Shown one piece after another: positions 1 through 10,547 of a stretch of 64,000 nucleotides of DNA. A program made the translations under genes and the position numbers. The stretch comes from Spirochaetota bacterium (GTDB lineage Bacteria; Spirochaetota; Spirochaetia; SPDA01; JAJSAL01). The stretch is taken from NCBI GenBank assembly GCA_024274705.1, contig JAJSAL010000055.1:1-64000 (forward strand), in the 5' to 3' direction. Each line of letters begins with the position of its first letter. The stretch's first letter is position 1. A model generated the notes under the pieces. That model saw nothing but the letters and a program-made list of their open reading frames with translations, was not told where the DNA came from and did not search any database.

Positions 1-140
1 ATACTTTGATACTCTTGGTATGTACTCGTTCGTCGACAGTTTGTTGACGTATCGCGATGGATTACGAACCGCCGTGGTACGGAACCGTATGCCCGGTGGT
101 GTGGGAGGACGGCAGGTGTGAGCCTGCCTCCTACCCGATT
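1..140 (+). mobile_element. Group II intron, 3' end (domains V and VI), partial
   Basis: No gene is visible in this stretch, but it folds like the 3' end of a bacterial group II intron. Domain V: ACCGCCG (68-74) pairs with CGGTGGT (94-100) and encloses a second stem, TACG (77-80) with CGTA (85-88, approximately), capped by a four-base loop. A CGC triplet (70-72) sits where class C introns carry their catalytic triad. Domain VI: GGGAGG (103-108) pairs with CCT (130-132) and CCC (134-136), leaving A133 bulged as the expected branch point; GGCAGG (111-116) pairs with CCTGCC (123-128). The intron would end at GATT (137-140), seven bases after the branch A. The rest of the intron and any maturase ORF lie outside the window. 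The class C assignment is inference. Confidence 0.72.
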
Positions 141-158
141 CCGCTGTGAGAGTACAGA

Positions 159-602
159 ATGGTTGTTAAGCCCTTCTTTCATACCGGTCTGCAGTTCGAG
201 TGCTCCCGATGTTCCCACTGCTGTCGGTTCGATCCTGGATACGTCTTTCTCACTTACGATGATCTATCTCGGTTGATGCGTGCGACTTCTCTGGGGAGAG
301 AACATTTCGTCCGGGAATACTGTCGCGTGATAGATATAAACGGCTTCAAACGTCTTGGTTTAAAGGAAAAAAAGAATTATGACTGCATTATGTGGGAGGA
401 ATCCGGATGCCGTGTATATGCTGCACGTCCTTTCCAATGCAGAAGTTATCCTTTCTGGACGCCGAACCTGCACGATATTGGAACCTGGAATGATCTGGAA
501 AAGAGCTGTTCCGGTGTAAATAAAGGCCGCTGTCATTCCCGCCGGGAAATAGAGAACTGGATAAAAAAGCGGGCTAAAGCGCAATTCATTTCCATGGATT
601 GA
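159..602 (+). CDS. YkgJ-like CxxCxxCC metal-binding protein
   Basis: This is a 147-residue cytoplasmic protein of the YkgJ/UPF0153 type, thought to bind zinc or an Fe-S cluster through conserved cysteines; the reaction is unknown. The N-terminal signature CSRCSHCC lies at residues 16-23. A second set of cysteines follows in CIMW, GCRVY and RPFQCRSYPF (about residues 76-100), the usual layout of the family. The ATG start leaves only 18 bases after the predicted intron end, and no strong ribosome site is seen in them. It heads a + strand run; the metallo-beta-lactamase gene follows after 27 bases and has a good ribosome site of its own. Family call is firm, function is not. Confidence 0.8.
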   Translation: MVVKPFFHTGLQFECSRCSHCCRFDPGYVFLTYDDLSRLMRATSLGREHFVREYCRVIDINGFKRLGLKEKKNYDCIMWEESGCRVYAARPFQCRSYPFWTPNLHDIGTWNDLEKSCSGVNKGRCHSRREIENWIKKRAKAQFISMD

Positions 603-629
603 AGGGCATGTGAAAAAGGAGGCTTAAAA

Positions 630-1574
630 GTGCGCATAAAGTTTTGGGGCGTTCGAGGTTCAATACCAACACCGTTAACGTATAAAAAGATACAAAGTAA
701 AATATCGGCAGTTGTTCAGCGGATTCAACCGAAAGACCTGGAATCTCCTGAAACGAGGGAGGCATTTCTTGCACATCTTCCTGATTACCTGATGGGGACC
801 GTGGGAGGCAATACGACGTGTATTGAAGTGCGTCTTGAAGATGATACCATGGTGATTTTCGATTGCGGTTCCGGAATACGCGAACTCGCAAACAGTATGA
901 AAAATAAAACAGATTACATTCGGGACTATAATATTTTTTTTACCCATTTCCACTGGGACCATATTCAGGGACTGCCGTTTTTTATTCCCCAGGGATATGA
1001 CCCAAGGTGCAGGCTTGTTTTTCACAGTCCGTTGAAAGAAATGAAACAATATCTTGAAGGACAAATGAGCATGCCTTACTTCCCGGTTCCCATGAATGTA
1101 ATGAAAGCACAAAAGGAATTCCGGGTTATTCAAAATCCTCCCCTTGACCTTGGAAGCGGTAAAGTTTTCTGGAGAAAGATGAAACATCCTGGAGGGTGTT
1201 TCTCGTATAAGATCGATGACAACGGGAAACAGGTCATTTTTGCAACAGATACGGAACTCACGGATGCCGATTTCGAGCGTACTGAAGAAAATATCAGTTT
1301 TTTCCAGGGAACGGATGTTCTTATACTCGATTCGCAGTACACTCTGGATGAAGCTATCGAAAAGTATGATTGGGGCCACTCTTCATACAGCCTCGCAGTG
1401 GATTTCGCCGGGGAGTGGAACATACGAAAGCTGGTACTGTTTCATCATGAACCTCAGTATGATGATAAAAAGCTCTACGGTATATGGAATTCTGCAGGAT
1501 GGTACTTGAGGCATCTTGAAAAAAGAGGTGTTGAAGTTTACCTGGCTTCAGAGAGCCTGGAGATAACCCTGTAA
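630..1574 (+). CDS. Metallo-beta-lactamase-fold hydrolase (PhnP/RNase Z-like)
   Basis: This 314-residue protein has the metallo-beta-lactamase fold. The opening strand and loop GVRGSIPTP (7-15), the GGNTTC segment (59-64) and the metal-binding HFHWDH motif (106-111) are typical of the PhnP-like branch that cleaves phosphodiesters. Later ligands are probably H187 (KHPGG), D in FATDTE, and the H in VLFHHEP. The insert at residues 16-57, between the first strand and GGNTT, is longer than in short PhnP proteins. Translation starts at GTG, supported by AAGGAGG 7 bases upstream. The stop codon abuts the next ATG, so the small downstream protein is translationally linked. Substrate cannot be told from sequence. 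Confidence 0.85.
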   Translation: MRIKFWGVRGSIPTPLTYKKIQSKISAVVQRIQPKDLESPETREAFLAHLPDYLMGTVGGNTTCIEVRLEDDTMVIFDCGSGIRELANSMKNKTDYIRDYNIFFTHFHWDHIQGLPFFIPQGYDPRCRLVFHSPLKEMKQYLEGQMSMPYFPVPMNVMKAQKEFRVIQNPPLDLGSGKVFWRKMKHPGGCFSYKIDDNGKQVIFATDTELTDADFERTEENISFFQGTDVLILDSQYTLDEAIEKYDWGHSSYSLAVDFAGEWNIRKLVLFHHEPQYDDKKLYGIWNSAGWYLRHLEKRGVEVYLASESLEITL

Positions 1575-1778
1575 ATGTTCGGATTGAATGGAAAAGAGCT
1601 GATAGGTATATATCTACTACTCAGACGTCACGAAAAAGATTTCGACAAGGTGTTCAGACAGCTTTTCCTTCGTATCGAATCATGTCTTTATAATTATCTT
1701 TCCATTGAAGAGCTGGAGCATATCGAAGAAATCTATGCCCAGGACATCGATGTGTTAGCTGAAAGGGGATTCCATTAA
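1575..1778 (+). CDS. Small acidic protein, function unknown
   Basis: I do not recognise this 67-residue protein. It is predicted mostly helical, with hydrophobic and charged residues alternating (ELIGIYLLLRRHEKDF, then a Leu/Glu-rich C-terminal half). It has no signal peptide or membrane segment. Its ATG follows the stop codon of the metallo-beta-lactamase gene with no base between, the pattern of stop-start coupling, which argues that it is a real gene. It may act with its upstream neighbour, but that is inference. An 86-base gap without an obvious hairpin follows. Confidence 0.55.
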   Translation: MFGLNGKELIGIYLLLRRHEKDFDKVFRQLFLRIESCLYNYLSIEELEHIEEIYAQDIDVLAERGFH

Positions 1779-1864
1779 CCTTTTTATTCTAAGCAAAAGT
1801 ATAGAAACAACTGGAAAAAGTGAAGAGTTGAATTTATATTGATCAGATAGGGAGTGGCTTCATA

Positions 1865-2896
1865 TTGAGAAAGGTGTTCCAGGCGATTACAGGTATTGTA
1901 CTTGCTCTTTTTATCGTTGGTGCAACCGGTGCGGGGTATCTCTATTCCCTGAACCGTGTGGTAGACGTTCCTCCTGAAGCTAAAACTCCTTTTATTATCG
2001 AGAAAGGGCATTCCCTTTCCCAGGTAGCCTTCGATTTAAAGGTGCAGGGTTATATACGTTCGGATCTCCTTTTCAAGCTGATTGGCCGGTTCAAGGGAAC
2101 GGAAAATGCCATGAAATCCGGTATATATGAAATCCCGCCTGGCAGTACGACCCTTCGTATCCATGATTACCTGGTTCAGGGCAGGCAGAAACTGGAGAAG
2201 GTTACCATTCCAGAGGGACTTACCGTCTCCAAGATCGCTGGTTATATAGCAGCCCAGGGCATAGCAAAAGAGGATGACTTTATCAAGGCTGCAGGGAATC
2301 CTGAAATACTTTCCCGGTATGGAATATCGGCTTCCAGCCTGGAAGGCTTTCTGTATCCCGATACCTATTACTTTCCAAAGGATTTTCCTCCTGAAAAAGT
2401 GGTTGCCCATATGGTTGACACTTTTTTTACCAAACTTGAAAAAATCTATCCTGAACACGATACGCTCTCAGGGGAAGAACTGTTTGACCGGGTTATTGTT
2501 GCATCGATTGTAGAGCGGGAGTACCGGGTTCCGGAAGAAGCCCCCCTTATTGCTTCCGTGTTTTACAACCGTATCGATTTGAATATCGCATTAGGTTCCT
2601 GCGCCACCGTTGAATATGTCATAACCGAAGAGCAGGGAAAACCTCATCCCAAGTTTCTTAACTATAGTGATCTGGAGATTGTATCGGATTATAATACCTA
2701 CCTCTTTCCCGGCTTACCGCCGGGACCTATTTCGAATCCAGGAGAAACAGCTCTGCGCGCAGCTTTTTTTCCTGAAGAATCGGATTTTCTCTATTTTCTG
2801 TTGCAGGATACGGAAAGCGGAAGACATTATTTTTCCCGAACCTATACTGAACACAACAGGGCAAAAAGTCTCTATCTAAAAGGTGTATCGGAATAA
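1865..2896 (+). CDS. mltG: Endolytic murein transglycosylase MltG
   Basis: MltG cuts nascent glycan strands in the periplasm, opposite the inner membrane, and so sets glycan chain length. The 343-residue protein has a single N-terminal membrane anchor (about residues 7-27), a LysM-like region (about 40-110, with IIEKGHSLSQVA) and the YceG catalytic domain. The catalytic glutamate is E217 in ASIVERE, and the family tail FPGLPPGPISNPG is present. The start is TTG at 1865 with AGGGAG about 10 bases upstream; the membrane anchor begins directly after it. dnaG follows after 9 bases. It lies in the same run as mreBCD, mrdA and rodA, consistent with its role in elongation. Confidence 0.93.
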   Translation: MRKVFQAITGIVLALFIVGATGAGYLYSLNRVVDVPPEAKTPFIIEKGHSLSQVAFDLKVQGYIRSDLLFKLIGRFKGTENAMKSGIYEIPPGSTTLRIHDYLVQGRQKLEKVTIPEGLTVSKIAGYIAAQGIAKEDDFIKAAGNPEILSRYGISASSLEGFLYPDTYYFPKDFPPEKVVAHMVDTFFTKLEKIYPEHDTLSGEELFDRVIVASIVEREYRVPEEAPLIASVFYNRIDLNIALGSCATVEYVITEEQGKPHPKFLNYSDLEIVSDYNTYLFPGLPPGPISNPGETALRAAFFPEESDFLYFLLQDTESGRHYFSRTYTEHNRAKSLYLKGVSE

Positions 2897-2905
2897 TCAA
2901 AACAT

Positions 2906-4669
2906 ATGCGGATTCCGGACCAGACCATAGAAGAAATCATTCAGCACCTCGACATCGTTTCTTTTATGAACACCTACGTTACCCTGAAAAACAAAGGGGG
3001 CAGATGGTGGGGGTTATGTCCCTTTCATTCTGAGAAAACGCCCTCTTTTTCTGTTACCCCTGATAAAGGGTTATATTACTGTTTCGGCTGTCATAAAGGG
3101 GGTACGATTTTTTCTTTTGTCATGGAAGTGGAAAATCTTTCTTTTGTGGAAGCCGCGGAATTGCTTGCAGGTAAAGCAGGAGTTCAACTGGACCTGGCGG
3201 AGGGCTATAACAGGGATCATGACCGGGACAAAATTCTGCATGATCTGTACGAAAGAATTGCAAAATCTCTACACTACATTTTAAAGGAGGGAAAGGGTGC
3301 TGAAAGTGCCAGGCATTATCTCCTGGAACGGGGCGTTGATGCGGAGAGGATTGAACAATTTCTTTTAGGATTTATGCCTGAAGAGAAAACGTGGCTCAAA
3401 CGGTTCTTAAAAAGGAAGAGTTATTCAGATGAAATCCTTGCAGAAACCGGGTTGTTTTCCAGGAAAAATGTTGACATTTCCTTTTTTTCCGGGAGGATCA
3501 TGTTCCCTATTACAACTGCACACAACAGGATTGTCGGCTTCGGTGGAAGAATCCTAACGAACAGGGAACCAAAATACCTGAATTCTCCGGAATCCTCTCT
3601 GTTTAAGAAAGGCAGAATGCTTTACGGGTTGAATCATGCGCTTAAAGATATGCGAAAAGAAAACTCGGTGATTCTGGTTGAAGGATATTTCGATGTTATT
3701 GCCATGCATCAGCATGGATTTACCACAGCTATCGCGCCTCTCGGAACTGCTCTTACCGATGAACAGGCCCATATGATCCGCAGGTATGTGACCGATGTCT
3801 ATCTGCTTTTTGATGGTGATCAAGCGGGAAGAAAGGCTGTACATCGGGCAATTCACATATGCGAGAAACAGGACGTAAACACATCTGTTGTGGAACTTCC
3901 CCAGGGAACCGATCCTGCAGATTATTTACAAAAATATGGCCGTGAAGCGTTGAAAAAATTACTGAAATATTCTATAACTAACTTTGAATATCTTGTGAGC
4001 GAGGCTCAAAGCAGGCACGATTTATCCAATGTCGATGGAAAACAACGTTTTTTTCACAGTCTGCTTCCTTATATCAACATACTTCACACAGAAATAAAAC
4101 GAGAAAGCTGTATTAAAAGGATTGCAGAACTTCTTGATGTCGATTATCAAACGGTTCAAAGGGATATCAAAAGGGTTATCCGGGAAAAGGAGGTTAATAC
4201 CTTCAGGGAAGGGTCCGATGAGCAAAGGATTATTTCTGTCGAGTTGTATTTACTCTTGGCGATTACCGTTAATCGTGAGTATTTTGAAGAGGTGAGAAAA
4301 TTTCTCTCAATTGAGGATTTTGAAGACGTTAGTGCACGGGGACTGTTTATAGCACTTGAGGAAGCCTACAGGAATGAAGAATCATCAATGGATGCTCTAC
4401 TCGGGAGAATCGATGACCTTCAGTTAAGAGACTTGATTATTGAAAAAACGGCTACTGAGGAATTCAAAGAAAACTACGAGAAGGTGATTGAAGATTCGAT
4501 TCAGACAATCCGCAGAAAAAGTGTTGAAAAAAAACGTAGGAATATTGAGCATCTTCTTCGAAAATATAAATCAGAAGGTATTCAGTCGCGGGAATTAAAA
4601 GATTTATTGAATGAAAAGATTTATTATGACAGAGAACTTGAGAAATTGAGGGTAACCTGGAATGGGTGA
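2906..4669 (+). CDS. dnaG: DNA primase DnaG
   Basis: DnaG makes the RNA primers used for replication. The 587-residue protein has the CHC2 zinc finger (C38, H41, C59, C62), the catalytic core with a Toprim domain ([13 protein letters not shown], about residues 253-265, and LLFDGDQAG, about 299-307), and a C-terminal helicase-binding region. Length is normal for the family. The gene overlaps rpoD by 8 bases, giving the classic dnaG-rpoD macromolecular-synthesis pair. No rpsU lies upstream, unlike in enterobacteria; mltG takes its place. Confidence 0.96.
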   Translation: MRIPDQTIEEIIQHLDIVSFMNTYVTLKNKGGRWWGLCPFHSEKTPSFSVTPDKGLYYCFGCHKGGTIFSFVMEVENLSFVEAAELLAGKAGVQLDLAEGYNRDHDRDKILHDLYERIAKSLHYILKEGKGAESARHYLLERGVDAERIEQFLLGFMPEEKTWLKRFLKRKSYSDEILAETGLFSRKNVDISFFSGRIMFPITTAHNRIVGFGGRILTNREPKYLNSPESSLFKKGRMLYGLNHALKDMRKENSVILVEGYFDVIAMHQHGFTTAIAPLGTALTDEQAHMIRRYVTDVYLLFDGDQAGRKAVHRAIHICEKQDVNTSVVELPQGTDPADYLQKYGREALKKLLKYSITNFEYLVSEAQSRHDLSNVDGKQRFFHSLLPYINILHTEIKRESCIKRIAELLDVDYQTVQRDIKRVIREKEVNTFREGSDEQRIISVELYLLLAITVNREYFEEVRKFLSIEDFEDVSARGLFIALEEAYRNEESSMDALLGRIDDLQLRDLIIEKTATEEFKENYEKVIEDSIQTIRRKSVEKKRRNIEHLLRKYKSEGIQSRELKDLLNEKIYYDRELEKLRVTWNG

Positions 4670-6401
4670 ATTGCAGACAAATACAGCAGTTATTAAGCTT
4701 CTCGAATACGCAAAAGAAAAGAAAAGTGTCAGCTATGAAGAAGTAAATGATTTTCTGCCGGATTCCATCGTCAACTCCGACAAAATCGACGAGGTTATCG
4801 GGATTCTGGAAAAGAATAATATTACTTTGGAAGAGGAAGATACCGCTCTTGAAGAAGTAAAAGAGGTTGTTGAAGAAGTAAAACCACCAAAAACCAAGAA
4901 AAAAATCGTTTACAGCGATAAAGATACCGCTATAGACGATCCGATTCGTCTCTATCTGCGGGAAATTGGAAAAGAGAACCTCCTTACTGCTGAACAGGAA
5001 GTAAAGCTTTCAAAACAAATGGAGGACGGGGAAAATATTATTAAAAAAATTATTAAAGAATCGGGAATGATTATTCCGGAAGTGTTCGGACTTATACAGA
5101 GGACCTACTCTAAACTGGATCCTGCAGATTTGGCCATTACAAAAAAAGAGGTTTCTGAACTCTTAGCAGAGCGAAGACGGCTGAATAATCAGTATAAGGA
5201 ACAGCTTAAGGATCTGGTTAATCCTCTCAAACAGTACATCGAAACGAAAAAAAGAATTATCACTCTAGGCGGCGATATTTTCACCGATGAGCAGATAGCA
5301 AAGAAACGGAAGGCACTCCTGAATAAAATTCGAAAACTCGAATTACACCAGGAAGAAATATTGAGATTTTCAGATAAGTTCGCTACCGCCACGAAACAAA
5401 TACGTAAATACCGCAGGGAGCAACACAGGATCGAACGGAGATTGCGGGTAACCAATTTACGGGAACTACGGAATCTTGGAAGAGGTTTGGCAATTGCAGA
5501 GAAACGACGTAAGATAGAGGAAGAACTCAATCTTCCAGCTGATGAAATAAAAGAGAAAATACGGCAGATTCAGATAACAGAAAAAAAACTGAATAATATG
5601 GAAACCAATTTCGAGAATACTATTGATGAGATCACTACCATGGCGAAAGAAATTGAGCATGGTAGGGTGATGATGAAAAGCGCAAAAGACAGGCTGATCA
5701 AGGCAAATTTACGCCTCGTCGTCAGCATTGCAAAAAAATATACCAACCGGGGTCTCCATTTCTTCGATCTTGTGCAGGAAGGTAATATCGGGCTGATCAA
5801 GGCCGTTGAAAAGTTCGAATACCGGAAAGGATATAAATTCTCTACCTATGCAACCTGGTGGATTCGGCAGGCAATCACACGGTCCATTTCAGACCAGGCA
5901 CGTACCATTCGGGTTCCGGTACATATGATCGAACAGATCAACAAAGTAGTCCGTGGATCCAGACAGATCATGCAGATTCTCGGGAGAGAACCTACAGATG
6001 AGGAAGTTGCTAATCGTCTGGGCTGGTCGGTGGCAAGGATCAAATCGGTAAAAAATGTAGCAAGAGAACCTATTTCACTGGAAACACCGATAGGGGAAGA
6101 AGAAGATTCTCTACTCGGAGACTTTATCGAGGATAAAGATGTGGAGAATCCGGCAAGCCAGACAGCGTTTACGATACTCCAGGAACAGCTGGAAGACGTA
6201 CTCTATACTCTGCCGCCGAGGGAACAGGAAGTTCTTAAAATGCGTTTTGGCCTGGAAGACGGATATTCGCTCACATTGGAAGAAGTCGGGTTGTATTTTA
6301 ATGTTACAAGGGAACGTATCAGGCAGATTGAAGCTAAAGCCCTGCGGCGGTTAAGGCATCCAAGACGAAGCCGTAGATTGAAAGACTATATTGATCACTA
6401 A
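4662..6401 (+). CDS. rpoD: RNA polymerase primary sigma factor RpoD
   Basis: This is the housekeeping sigma-70 factor, 579 residues. Visible parts are region 1.1 at the N-terminus, region 1.2 ([12 protein letters not shown], near residue 91), a long charged non-conserved region (about 130-330), region 2 with [16 protein letters not shown] and the -10 reading helix [13 protein letters not shown], region 3, and region 4 with the helix-turn-helix [21 protein letters not shown]. The ATG lies inside the end of dnaG (8-base overlap), so the two are probably co-translated. The conserved region 2 and 4 helices imply that promoters in this genome resemble TTGACA-TATAAT, which fits the candidates seen at 33469 and 55842. 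Confidence 0.97.
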   Translation: MGELQTNTAVIKLLEYAKEKKSVSYEEVNDFLPDSIVNSDKIDEVIGILEKNNITLEEEDTALEEVKEVVEEVKPPKTKKKIVYSDKDTAIDDPIRLYLREIGKENLLTAEQEVKLSKQMEDGENIIKKIIKESGMIIPEVFGLIQRTYSKLDPADLAITKKEVSELLAERRRLNNQYKEQLKDLVNPLKQYIETKKRIITLGGDIFTDEQIAKKRKALLNKIRKLELHQEEILRFSDKFATATKQIRKYRREQHRIERRLRVTNLRELRNLGRGLAIAEKRRKIEEELNLPADEIKEKIRQIQITEKKLNNMETNFENTIDEITTMAKEIEHGRVMMKSAKDRLIKANLRLVVSIAKKYTNRGLHFFDLVQEGNIGLIKAVEKFEYRKGYKFSTYATWWIRQAITRSISDQARTIRVPVHMIEQINKVVRGSRQIMQILGREPTDEEVANRLGWSVARIKSVKNVAREPISLETPIGEEEDSLLGDFIEDKDVENPASQTAFTILQEQLEDVLYTLPPREQEVLKMRFGLEDGYSLTLEEVGLYFNVTRERIRQIEAKALRRLRHPRRSRRLKDYIDH

Positions 6402-6413
6402 AGAGGTATGCAT

Positions 6414-7196
6414 ATGATGCAGGAAGTTTTTGACAAGTTACGATCATTACAGGAAGTCCTGTCCAAGAAGTTTGAAATTGAACGGGAATTTCTGGAGATA
6501 CCGAAAGCGCTCACTACGAAAAACGAACTGATGAACAGACTGAAAAAGTCTTATATCGAGAAGAATAAGAGGATAGACGAAATTAAAGAAAAGATAAAAA
6601 TGCTGAGACAGAAACTCATCGATGCGGAAAATGAGCGTGAAACCTACGAGAAACAGATGGACCTGATTAAAACACAGCGGGAATATGAAGCACTGGACAA
6701 AGAAATTAAAGATGCCATAGAAAAGGAACAGCAGTTTCGGAAGGATATATTAAAAGAAGAAAAAACGAGTGAAGAACTTGCCCATGCGTTGGAACGTGAA
6801 GAAAGCATGATCAACCAACAGGAAGAAGAATTGAAATCTGAACAGCAGAAAATTGAAAAAGAGAGTAAAAGCAGGGAGAAACTCCTAAAGGAACTGAGTA
6901 AGGAAGAACAGCAGATAATACCCGATCTGGATGAGGAGATCGTATTTAAATTCGAACGTATCATTAAAAGTAAGGCGGGTCTTGGAATAGTCCCTATCAA
7001 AGGTGAAGTTTGTACCGGATGCCACATGATGCTTCCGGCACAGTTCGTAAATGATGTGCGGGTTGGAGAGAATATTCGGTTTTGCCCCTACTGCAGCAGG
7101 ATTCTCTTCCATCAGGAAACTGATCAGGAAGCTGTATTTATCAATGAAGAAGATGAAGGAAGTCTGGCAGATCTTGAGGATCTTGATCTCAATTAG
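6414..7196 (+). CDS. Coiled-coil protein with C-terminal C4 zinc ribbon
   Basis: This protein of about 260 residues belongs to the widespread C4-type zinc-ribbon family (DUF164-like), whose role is not settled. About 180 residues of highly charged Glu/Lys-rich coiled coil are followed by a zinc ribbon with CTGCHM and CPYCSR pairs, then an acidic tail. Three in-frame ATGs occur at 6408, 6414 and 6417. I prefer 6414 because AAGAGG at 6401-6406 lies 7 bases before it, while the first ATG is too close. It follows rpoD directly and precedes rnpB. Confidence 0.82.
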   Translation: MMQEVFDKLRSLQEVLSKKFEIEREFLEIPKALTTKNELMNRLKKSYIEKNKRIDEIKEKIKMLRQKLIDAENERETYEKQMDLIKTQREYEALDKEIKDAIEKEQQFRKDILKEEKTSEELAHALEREESMINQQEEELKSEQQKIEKESKSREKLLKELSKEEQQIIPDLDEEIVFKFERIIKSKAGLGIVPIKGEVCTGCHMMLPAQFVNDVRVGENIRFCPYCSRILFHQETDQEAVFINEEDEGSLADLEDLDLN

Positions 7197-7230
7197 AATT
7201 TAGAGTAATTATTACATTAAAGACATATTA

Positions 7231-7641
<411 letters not shown>

Positions 7642-7672
7642 TTTTTAAACGAATTGTTGGTCGTGGGAGTAT

Positions 7673-8626
7673 ATGCAATATCCTGAAAACAGGTACACTT
7701 TCGCTACACAGAAGAGGAAAAAAAACAGAACCCCTCTTATTCTTTATATCCTTGCAATTATTGTGGGAGGGGGAATCATGTTATTCTTCTTCCTCAGGCA
7801 GAACGGTACAGATACGGTTATTGTACGAAAAGACATTAACCCCAGGGAGAAAATGATTTCCTTGTGGGAAGAACAGCAGTACACCGATCTGATTAAATTC
7901 TCGTCGGAACTCTTGGAAAAAAATCCTATGGATCCTTACGCTCTTGTGTTTTGCGGTTTTGCAAACTTTTACGAGGGAGTTGGAAAGTATTCGCTTGAGG
8001 ACAAGATACAGTATATTGATAGGGCTGTTATCTGTTTAAGGAAAGCGGATATCCTTGAAAATAAGCCCTTTGCCGGGGGAATCAAATACGTCCTGGGAAA
8101 GAGCTACTATCACAAGGGACGGTTTTATGTTGATACCAGTATTTCTTACCTGGAACAATCACTTGCCCTTGGATATTCCGGGGAAGACACATATGAATAT
8201 CTCGGTCTTGCCTACTCCGAACTTGAACGTTACGAAAAAAGTATCGATTATTTTAATAAAGCTGTTGAGATACATCCCTCGGATCTTCTTTTTTTGACTC
8301 TGGCACAGACGTATTTTGAAACAGGCCAGATAGATCTTGCTGAAGAGTACCTGATCAGAACGGTAAATCGAACCAAAGATAATAACCTGGAGGAAAAAAG
8401 CAGGTTTCTTCTGGGTAAGATTTATCTGGAACGAAATGAATTCCTTAAAGCGGAAGACCAGTATAGAAAAATCTTGGAAAATAACGATAATTCTGCAGAT
8501 GCTCATTATTATCTTGGAGTAATCTATGATACAATGGGCGACAGGGTAAAAGCGAGAGCAGAATGGAGACTCTCATTAAGAATTGACCCTTCGCACTACG
8601 GAGCACGCCTGAAGCTCTACAACTGA
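7673..8626 (+). CDS. TPR-repeat membrane-anchored protein
   Basis: This 317-residue protein has a basic N-terminus (KRKKNR), one membrane segment at about residues 23-42, then TPR-type helical repeats to the end; the clearest are around YLGLAYSELERYEKSIDYFNKAVEIHPS and YYLGVIYDTMGDRVKARAEWRLSL in the C-terminal half (only parts quoted as landmarks). It probably acts as a scaffold on one face of the inner membrane. It ends 15 bases before mreB, so it is likely co-transcribed with the elongation genes. Whether it binds the elongasome is inference. GGGAG lies 3 bases before the ATG. No enzyme motif is present. Confidence 0.8.
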   Translation: MQYPENRYTFATQKRKKNRTPLILYILAIIVGGGIMLFFFLRQNGTDTVIVRKDINPREKMISLWEEQQYTDLIKFSSELLEKNPMDPYALVFCGFANFYEGVGKYSLEDKIQYIDRAVICLRKADILENKPFAGGIKYVLGKSYYHKGRFYVDTSISYLEQSLALGYSGEDTYEYLGLAYSELERYEKSIDYFNKAVEIHPSDLLFLTLAQTYFETGQIDLAEEYLIRTVNRTKDNNLEEKSRFLLGKIYLERNEFLKAEDQYRKILENNDNSADAHYYLGVIYDTMGDRVKARAEWRLSLRIDPSHYGARLKLYN

Positions 8627-8641
8627 TGATTGGAGGTAAGA

Positions 8642-9685
8642 ATGGGTAAATTTGCTGACGCTTTTTCATCCGACATAGGAATTGATCTGGGAACATGCAA
8701 CACGTTGATATATGTCAGGGGAAAAGGAATTGTTATATGCGAACCCTCCGTAGTTGCTGTCGAAAGAGGAACGAAAAAAGTGATGGCAGTGGGATCAGAG
8801 GCTAAGAGGATGCTCTGGAAAACCCCTGGAGATATTATTGCTATCCGTCCTTTAAGAGATGGGGTAATAGCGGATCTGGAAACCACGGAAAAAATGATAC
8901 GCTACTTCATTTCCAAAGTGCTTCCTAAAAGATGGTTTGTCAAACCGAGAATGGTTATCGGTGTACCCACATGCATTACTGAAGTGGAAAGAAGAGCGGT
9001 GGAGGAAAGCGCGTATAAGGCCGGGGCCCGGGAAGTGAAGGTGATAGAAGAATCTCTTGCTGCAGCAATTGGAGCAGAGATGCCGATTTTCGAACCAGCG
9101 GGTCACATGGTCTGTGATATAGGCGGCGGAACCACGGAAATTTCAGTTATTTCTCTTGGAGGCATGGTGGTTACCAACGCGATTCGTCTCGGGGGTGATG
9201 AATTCGACGAAGCTATCATCAAGCATGTACGGAACGTGCACAATTTGATCATTGGTGAACAGACTTCTGAAAATTTAAAGATGACAATCGGCAATGCGTA
9301 CCCGGATAAAAAAATCGAAAAAATGGAAATAAAAGGTACTGATGCGATAACAGGCCTTCCGAGAAGACTGGAAATCGATTCCGTTGAGGTACGTGAGGCC
9401 CTTCAGGAGCCTATCAACGCGGTTATAGAAGAGATAAAGAAAACTCTTGGCCAGACACCTCCGGAATTAGCAGCAGACATCGTCGAGCGCGGTATCGTGA
9501 TGACCGGGGGGGGGTCGCTCCTCAAGGGTCTTCCCAGGCTCATTTCTAAAGAAACCGGTGTTCCTGTCATCCTGGCAGAGGACGCCTTATTATGTGTTGC
9601 TAAAGGTGCAGGAATGTACTTTGAGTATTCAAAACAGGGAGGAAACTATTCACGTACGATCTATAACAATCTGAACAGCCTGTAA
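8642..9685 (+). CDS. mreB: Rod shape-determining actin homologue MreB
   Basis: MreB forms membrane-bound filaments that guide cell-wall elongation. The 347-residue protein has the actin-fold motifs: phosphate 1 ([10 protein letters not shown], about residues 11-20), phosphate 2 ([11 protein letters not shown], about 156-166) and the adenosine motif ([11 protein letters not shown]). The ATG at 8642 is chosen because GGAGG ends 5 bases upstream; an in-frame TTG at 8630 has no site. It heads the ordered set mreB-mreC-mreD-mrdA-rodA. Length is normal. Confidence 0.97.
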   Translation: MGKFADAFSSDIGIDLGTCNTLIYVRGKGIVICEPSVVAVERGTKKVMAVGSEAKRMLWKTPGDIIAIRPLRDGVIADLETTEKMIRYFISKVLPKRWFVKPRMVIGVPTCITEVERRAVEESAYKAGAREVKVIEESLAAAIGAEMPIFEPAGHMVCDIGGGTTEISVISLGGMVVTNAIRLGGDEFDEAIIKHVRNVHNLIIGEQTSENLKMTIGNAYPDKKIEKMEIKGTDAITGLPRRLEIDSVEVREALQEPINAVIEEIKKTLGQTPPELAADIVERGIVMTGGGSLLKGLPRLISKETGVPVILAEDALLCVAKGAGMYFEYSKQGGNYSRTIYNNLNSL

Positions 9686-9695
9686 CTTCAATTTA

Positions 9696-10547
9696 ATGCA
9701 TATGTTAAAGATTTCCAAGATTGCCTCAAGAAATAAAGGAGCATCGTTATTTGTTGTCCTCACGATAACTTCACTCGTCTTTCTTATTGCCGGTAGTAAT
9801 ACCATTCGAATAAACCCGAAACAACTCGGATTCTCTTTTTTATCCGTTATTCAGCGCGGGTTTACCGACACGGGGCGTTTTTTCGCTCGTACGGTTAATT
9901 CTATCGGTGAATTGAAGAAACTAAAACAGGAATATACTGGTCTGCAGAAAGAAATGGATAGATACCGTGTTATTGAGCGTGACCTGGTGGAATTGAAACA
10001 GGAAAATACGGCACTACGGAATCAACTCGATTTCGCTGATAAACTACAGTTTGAAAAAATTCCAGCCGAGATAACCGCGAAAGATCCTGGGAACCTTTTC
10101 TCAGCGATCATCATCGATAAAGGGAGTATCCATGGAATTAAGGTCGATATGCCGGTTATTGCATACCAGGACGGTTTTCATGGACTAATCGGTAAGGTTG
10201 TGGAGGTAGGTCCTGTATCGTCGAAGATAAAACCTGTATTCGATCGTTCCTGCTTCGTCGCAGCACGACTGCAGGATTCAAGGTTCGACGGACTTGTTTA
10301 TGGGTTGGGTTTGGAACAGGATTTCCTCATTATGCAGTATGTAAAAAAACATGCCAGGAATGAAATTAAATACGGCGATCTCGTTATTACCTCGGGGATG
10401 CAGTCTCTCTATCCAAAGGGAATTTATATCGGACGTGTACGTGCAATACATGCAAAAGAATACGAACCTTCCCTGAATCTCGATCTTGAACCTGTAATCG
10501 ATTTTTCGAGACTTGAATTCGTGTTTGTGTTAGGTAACGCGCAATGA
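9696..10547 (+). CDS. mreC: Rod shape-determining protein MreC
   Basis: MreC is a bitopic inner-membrane protein that links MreB filaments to the penicillin-binding proteins in the periplasm. The 283-residue protein has a membrane segment at about residues 17-35, a coiled coil (about 70-110, ELKKLKQEYTGLQKEMD) and the double beta-barrel domain with the family signatures IIIDKGSIHGIK and GDLVITSGMQSLYPKGI. ATG codons at 9696 and 9702 are both possible starts. Its end overlaps mreD by 4 bases (ATGA). Confidence 0.94.
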   Translation: MHMLKISKIASRNKGASLFVVLTITSLVFLIAGSNTIRINPKQLGFSFLSVIQRGFTDTGRFFARTVNSIGELKKLKQEYTGLQKEMDRYRVIERDLVELKQENTALRNQLDFADKLQFEKIPAEITAKDPGNLFSAIIIDKGSIHGIKVDMPVIAYQDGFHGLIGKVVEVGPVSSKIKPVFDRSCFVAARLQDSRFDGLVYGLGLEQDFLIMQYVKKHARNEIKYGDLVITSGMQSLYPKGIYIGRVRAIHAKEYEPSLNLDLEPVIDFSRLEFVFVLGNAQ

